From contig NZ_JAMBPP010000012.1 in assembly GCF_023369855.1 (NCBI RefSeq), positions 62,001 through 126,000 on the forward strand: a DNA stretch of 64,000 bases, given 5' to 3'. The notes beneath the pieces are model-generated. The model made no database searches and was not told where the DNA came from. It saw nothing but the letters and a program-made list of their open reading frames with translations. The stretch's first letter is position 1; every line of letters starts with the position of its first letter. Position numbers and translations under genes: made by a program. Below are positions 61,762 through 64,000 of this stretch, piece after piece. Origin of the DNA: Actinotalea alkalitolerans (GTDB lineage: Bacteria > Actinomycetota > Actinomycetes > Actinomycetales > Cellulomonadaceae).

Positions 61762-63213
61762 ATGGCAACCAAGCAGCGCAAGAACACCGACGAGTCGTCG
61801 TCGCGGAGCACCAAGGACGTCTCCGGCGTCCAGGGGTTCGACCGCGCCGATGCTCTGTACCCACCGCACACCGACCTCTTCACGTTCACCGCCAAGGTGA
61901 TGGAAGGGCCCGGGCCCGAGTACGCCATGATCCTCGAGAGCATCTGCGGTGTCGCCGATGACTCCCAGCCCGTCGAGCAGTACGACGGCACGCTCGGCGT
62001 CACGGTCGCGTTCGTGGCCGCGCACCAGCGCCAGGCCGCGCAGGTCCAGTGGAACGCCGGACTGGGTGCCACCTACACCAACCCGGGCAACGTCAGCGGT
62101 GTCCGGTGGGGCAGCGGCACGATGATCAGCCGCGACCTGTTCCTCACCTGCGGCCACCTGTTCGACCAGAACCCGAACGGCTGGACGGTCCCCCGGCAGA
62201 ACGGCACTGCCACCGCGATCAGCCCGGCGGAGATCGCGACGAACATGCGGGTGAACTTCCTGTACCAGGTGGACCCCTCGGGCACGCTGCGGGCAGAGGA
62301 GAGCTACCCGATCACCCAGCTCGTGGAGTACCGGCTCGGGGGCCTCGACATGGCCATCTGCCGGCTGGGGGGCAACCCGGGCGACGTCCACGGCTGGACC
62401 GAGGTCTCGGCCGCCAACGCCGCCGTCGGGGACATGATCTGCATCATCGGGCACCCGGCCGGCATGCCCAAGCGCCTCGAGGCCGGGCCCGCGACGACCG
62501 TCACGACGAACCGGATCACGTACGACGACATCGACACCCTGGGCGGCAACTCCGGCTCCGGGATCCTGCAGGCCTCCACGGGGCGCATCGTCGGCGTCCA
62601 CACGAACGGCGGGTGCACCAGCACCGGCGGTGCCAACTCGGGTGTGGCGATCGCGGGCATCCTCGCGGTGTCCCCGACGCTCCAGGCCCTCCCGGCAGGG
62701 TCGAGCACGGGTCGTGCTGCGGACGGCATCACCACCCGGTTCGCCGACGACCTCCGTGCCACCATCCGCGCGGCCGACACCATCTCCCTGCGCGACCGCA
62801 TCGGCACCCCGCTGGCTGCGGACATCGGCACGATCCACGCCGCGGACACCGCGCGGGTCCTCGACCGGCCCGGGACGCCGCTGGGCGCCGACACCCATCA
62901 CGTCCTCGACAACCTCGGGACGTCGATCGCCGGCGACATCGGCACGTTCGGCGTCGGTGACGATCCCGACCTCACACGCGTCGAGACGGCGTTCGACCCC
63001 GGCTCGTTCGTGGACCCGCGGGTGTTCCCGCAGGGTGGGCGGCCCTTCGTCCAGGCCGGTCCGTCTCAGGTCGTCGCGCGCGAGGAGGTCGGCGCCGAGG
63101 GCTCGGACGTGCTCGCGGGTCTCGAGCACGCGATCCTGGCCCAGCGCGCCGCGTTGGAAGCTCTCGAGGCGACGTACGAGTCGCTCGCGGCGCAGCTGGA
63201 GGGCGGGTGGTGA
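61762..63213 (+). CDS. Trypsin-like serine protease with Thr/Asp-repeat tail, putative graspetide precursor
   Basis: The 483-residue protein has no signal peptide or membrane segment; it opens MATKQRKNTDESSSRSTKD. Residues ~75-305 are a trypsin-like protease with triad His132 (LTCGHLFD), Asp196 (GGLDMAICRL) and Ser264 (GGNSGSGIL). Residues 338-392 hold three 17-residue repeats: ADTISLRDRIGTPLAAD, ADTARVLDRPGTPLGAD and ADTHHVLDNLGTSIAGD. Each has T-x4-D-x3-T-x4-D. A helical tail follows (LAGLEHAILAQRAALEALEA). The next gene, 39 bases on, is an ATP-grasp peptide ligase. I infer that Thr and Asp side chains of the repeats are cross-linked by that enzyme. ATG 61762; ribosome site weak (GAAGGATGCCGCC). 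Confidence 0.75.
   Translation: MATKQRKNTDESSSRSTKDVSGVQGFDRADALYPPHTDLFTFTAKVMEGPGPEYAMILESICGVADDSQPVEQYDGTLGVTVAFVAAHQRQAAQVQWNAGLGATYTNPGNVSGVRWGSGTMISRDLFLTCGHLFDQNPNGWTVPRQNGTATAISPAEIATNMRVNFLYQVDPSGTLRAEESYPITQLVEYRLGGLDMAICRLGGNPGDVHGWTEVSAANAAVGDMICIIGHPAGMPKRLEAGPATTVTTNRITYDDIDTLGGNSGSGILQASTGRIVGVHTNGGCTSTGGANSGVAIAGILAVSPTLQALPAGSSTGRAADGITTRFADDLRATIRAADTISLRDRIGTPLAADIGTIHAADTARVLDRPGTPLGADTHHVLDNLGTSIAGDIGTFGVGDDPDLTRVETAFDPGSFVDPRVFPQGGRPFVQAGPSQVVAREEVGAEGSDVLAGLEHAILAQRAALEALEATYESLAAQLEGGW
62773..62937 (+). repeat. Three-unit Thr/Asp peptide repeat (putative core)
   Basis: Encodes residues 338-354, 361-377 and 376-392 of the protease. Thr sits at 340, 363, 378 and 349, 372, 387; Asp at 345, 368, 383 and 354, 377, 392. 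Spacing is identical in all units, and units 2 and 3 share residues Ala376-Asp377. A degenerate unit may precede at 320-339. DNA identity between units is modest, so selection on residue pattern rather than recent duplication explains it. Confidence 0.85.
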
Positions 63214-63252
63214 CCGGCGTCGTGGTGTCGTGCCGTCCGGGGCGGTGAACCG

Positions 63253-64000
63253 GTGATCGGCATCGTGTCCCACGTCGAGGACCTTCACACCCAGCAGGTC
63301 ACCCGGCACCTCGACGCCGCCGGCTCGCCCTGGGCCATGGTCGACACCTCGCGCTTCCCCACGGCTGTGAGCCTGACGACCGTGCAGGGCGCCGACGGGT
63401 GGCGCGGGGTGTGGGCGGACGGCGGCGTGGCCTGGGACGCGGCGGACGTGCACGCCATGTGGTGGCGCCGTCCGCAGCCCTTCCAGCTCCACGCGGACCT
63501 GCGGACCGGCGACGACCGGCTGTTCGCGCACGGGGAGTGCGCCGCGGCCGTCGCCGGCCTGTGGGCGTGCATGGGAGCGACGTGGGTCAACGACCCCGAC
63601 CGGGACGAGGCCGCGTCACGGAAGATGTGGCAGCTGCAGGTCGCCACCCGGGTCGGCCTGCGCGTCCCGAGGACGTGCATGACCAACGACCCGGAGCGAG
63701 CACGGGCCTTCGTGGCGGCGGAGCGGTCCGGCGCCGTCTACAAGTCCTTCAGCGCGACGCCGAGCACGTGGCGCGAGACGCGGCCGGTAGGGGCAGCGGA
63801 CCTCGAGCTCATCGACGCCGTCCGGTACGCCCCCGTCATCTTCCAGGAGCTCGTGCCCGGTGGCATGGACCTGCGCGTGACGATCGTCGGGGAGGAGGTC
63901 TTCGCGGCCGAGATCCGCAGCGGTGAGTCGGCCTACCCCTACGACTTCCGCGTGGACACCGCCCACGCACCGACCTCGGTGTACGAGCTCCCGGACGCCG
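63253..64000 (+). CDS. MvdD-like ATP-grasp peptide ligase (3'-truncated)
   Basis: The frame from GTG 63253 stays open to the window end, giving 249 residues of a protein normally ~320 long. The N-terminal domain ends with VHAMWWRRPQPF (70-77), the W-x-R-R-P motif of graspetide maturases. ATP-grasp elements follow: NDPDRDEAASRKMWQLQVA, VYKSFSATPSTWRETRPV and VIFQELVPGGMDLRVTIVGE. Such enzymes activate Asp/Glu side chains with ATP and join them to Thr/Ser (esters) or Lys (amides) of a precursor peptide. The protease gene ends 39 bases upstream. GGGGCGG precedes the start. Confidence 0.87.
   Translation, partial: MIGIVSHVEDLHTQQVTRHLDAAGSPWAMVDTSRFPTAVSLTTVQGADGWRGVWADGGVAWDAADVHAMWWRRPQPFQLHADLRTGDDRLFAHGECAAAVAGLWACMGATWVNDPDRDEAASRKMWQLQVATRVGLRVPRTCMTNDPERARAFVAAERSGAVYKSFSATPSTWRETRPVGAADLELIDAVRYAPVIFQELVPGGMDLRVTIVGEEVFAAEIRSGESAYPYDFRVDTAHAPTSVYELPDA

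Noticed and set aside
61549-63531. 660-codon minus-strand open frame over the peptide locus
   Set aside because: The plus strand has a complete catalytic triad and a patterned repeat; the minus frame is shadow-like Arg/Val/Gly sequence.
1-64000. tRNA, rRNA, insertion sequences or attachment sites
   Set aside because: None recognised by eye on either strand; a covariance-model scan would be needed to exclude a tRNA fully.

Overview
The window is high-GC, gene-dense DNA with many GTG starts, ATGA/GTGA gene overlaps and AGGAG-type ribosome sites. The gene families point to an actinobacterium: GAF-ANTAR regulators, F420/FMN luciferase-like oxidoreductases, the GarA-type FHA / FtsR / bifunctional nuclease / MerR cluster, DUF881 and small-basic-protein genes, and a B12-dependent class II ribonucleotide reductase. 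A Micrococcales member (Cellulomonas/Oerskovia/Sanguibacter-like) is my inference; no rRNA or tRNA is present to confirm it. I saw no CRISPR array, insertion sequence, integrase or prophage.

Layout. 1-6.3 kb: end of an NfnAB/SudAB-like flavoprotein, a [2Fe-2S] thioredoxin-like protein, a copper ATPase with a CsoR-type operator, a secreted HAF-repeat protein and an RsbW-like kinase. 6.4-15.5 kb: 5-oxoprolinase pxpA plus a fused pxpBC, two paralogous VanY-type carboxypeptidases flanking an EAL-DICT protein, a CobW-like protein with tandem Zur boxes, and a K+ channel. 15.7-26.8 kb: manganese catalase with an envelope-stress operon (helical protein, holin-family protein, DUF3618), five GAF-ANTAR regulators, an ECF sigma factor with a membrane partner, a ThrE exporter and a STAS protein.

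27-35.4 kb is a coherent vitamin B12 region. A cobalamin riboswitch precedes a DUF4430 surface protein and an ECF transporter (T, A and S components). Beyond these lies nrdJ, preceded by tandem NrdR boxes, and a PduO-type adenosyltransferase is divergent from the riboswitch operon. Uptake, adenosylation and use of B12 therefore sit together.

35.4-61.1 kb is mostly core: PilZ, DUF3105/DUF305, a DEAD-box helicase, a zinc-ribbon SDR divergent from DUF6421, threonine aldolase, APP1, a GH13 enzyme with a TIGR03885 oxidoreductase, CsbD, a CDP-alcohol phosphatidyltransferase operon, FHA-FtsR-nuclease-MerR, and pyruvate carboxylase.

At 61.1 kb the character changes. An AT-rich dyad and a deleted remnant of a peptidase E gene precede a trypsin-like protease that has no signal peptide. 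Its C-terminal region carries three 17-residue repeats with Thr and Asp at fixed spacing (T-x4-D-x3-T-x4-D). The next gene, cut by the window end, is an MvdD-like ATP-grasp peptide ligase. The pair looks like a graspetide (omega-ester peptide) locus in which precursor and protease are one polypeptide; it is the most interesting object in the window.
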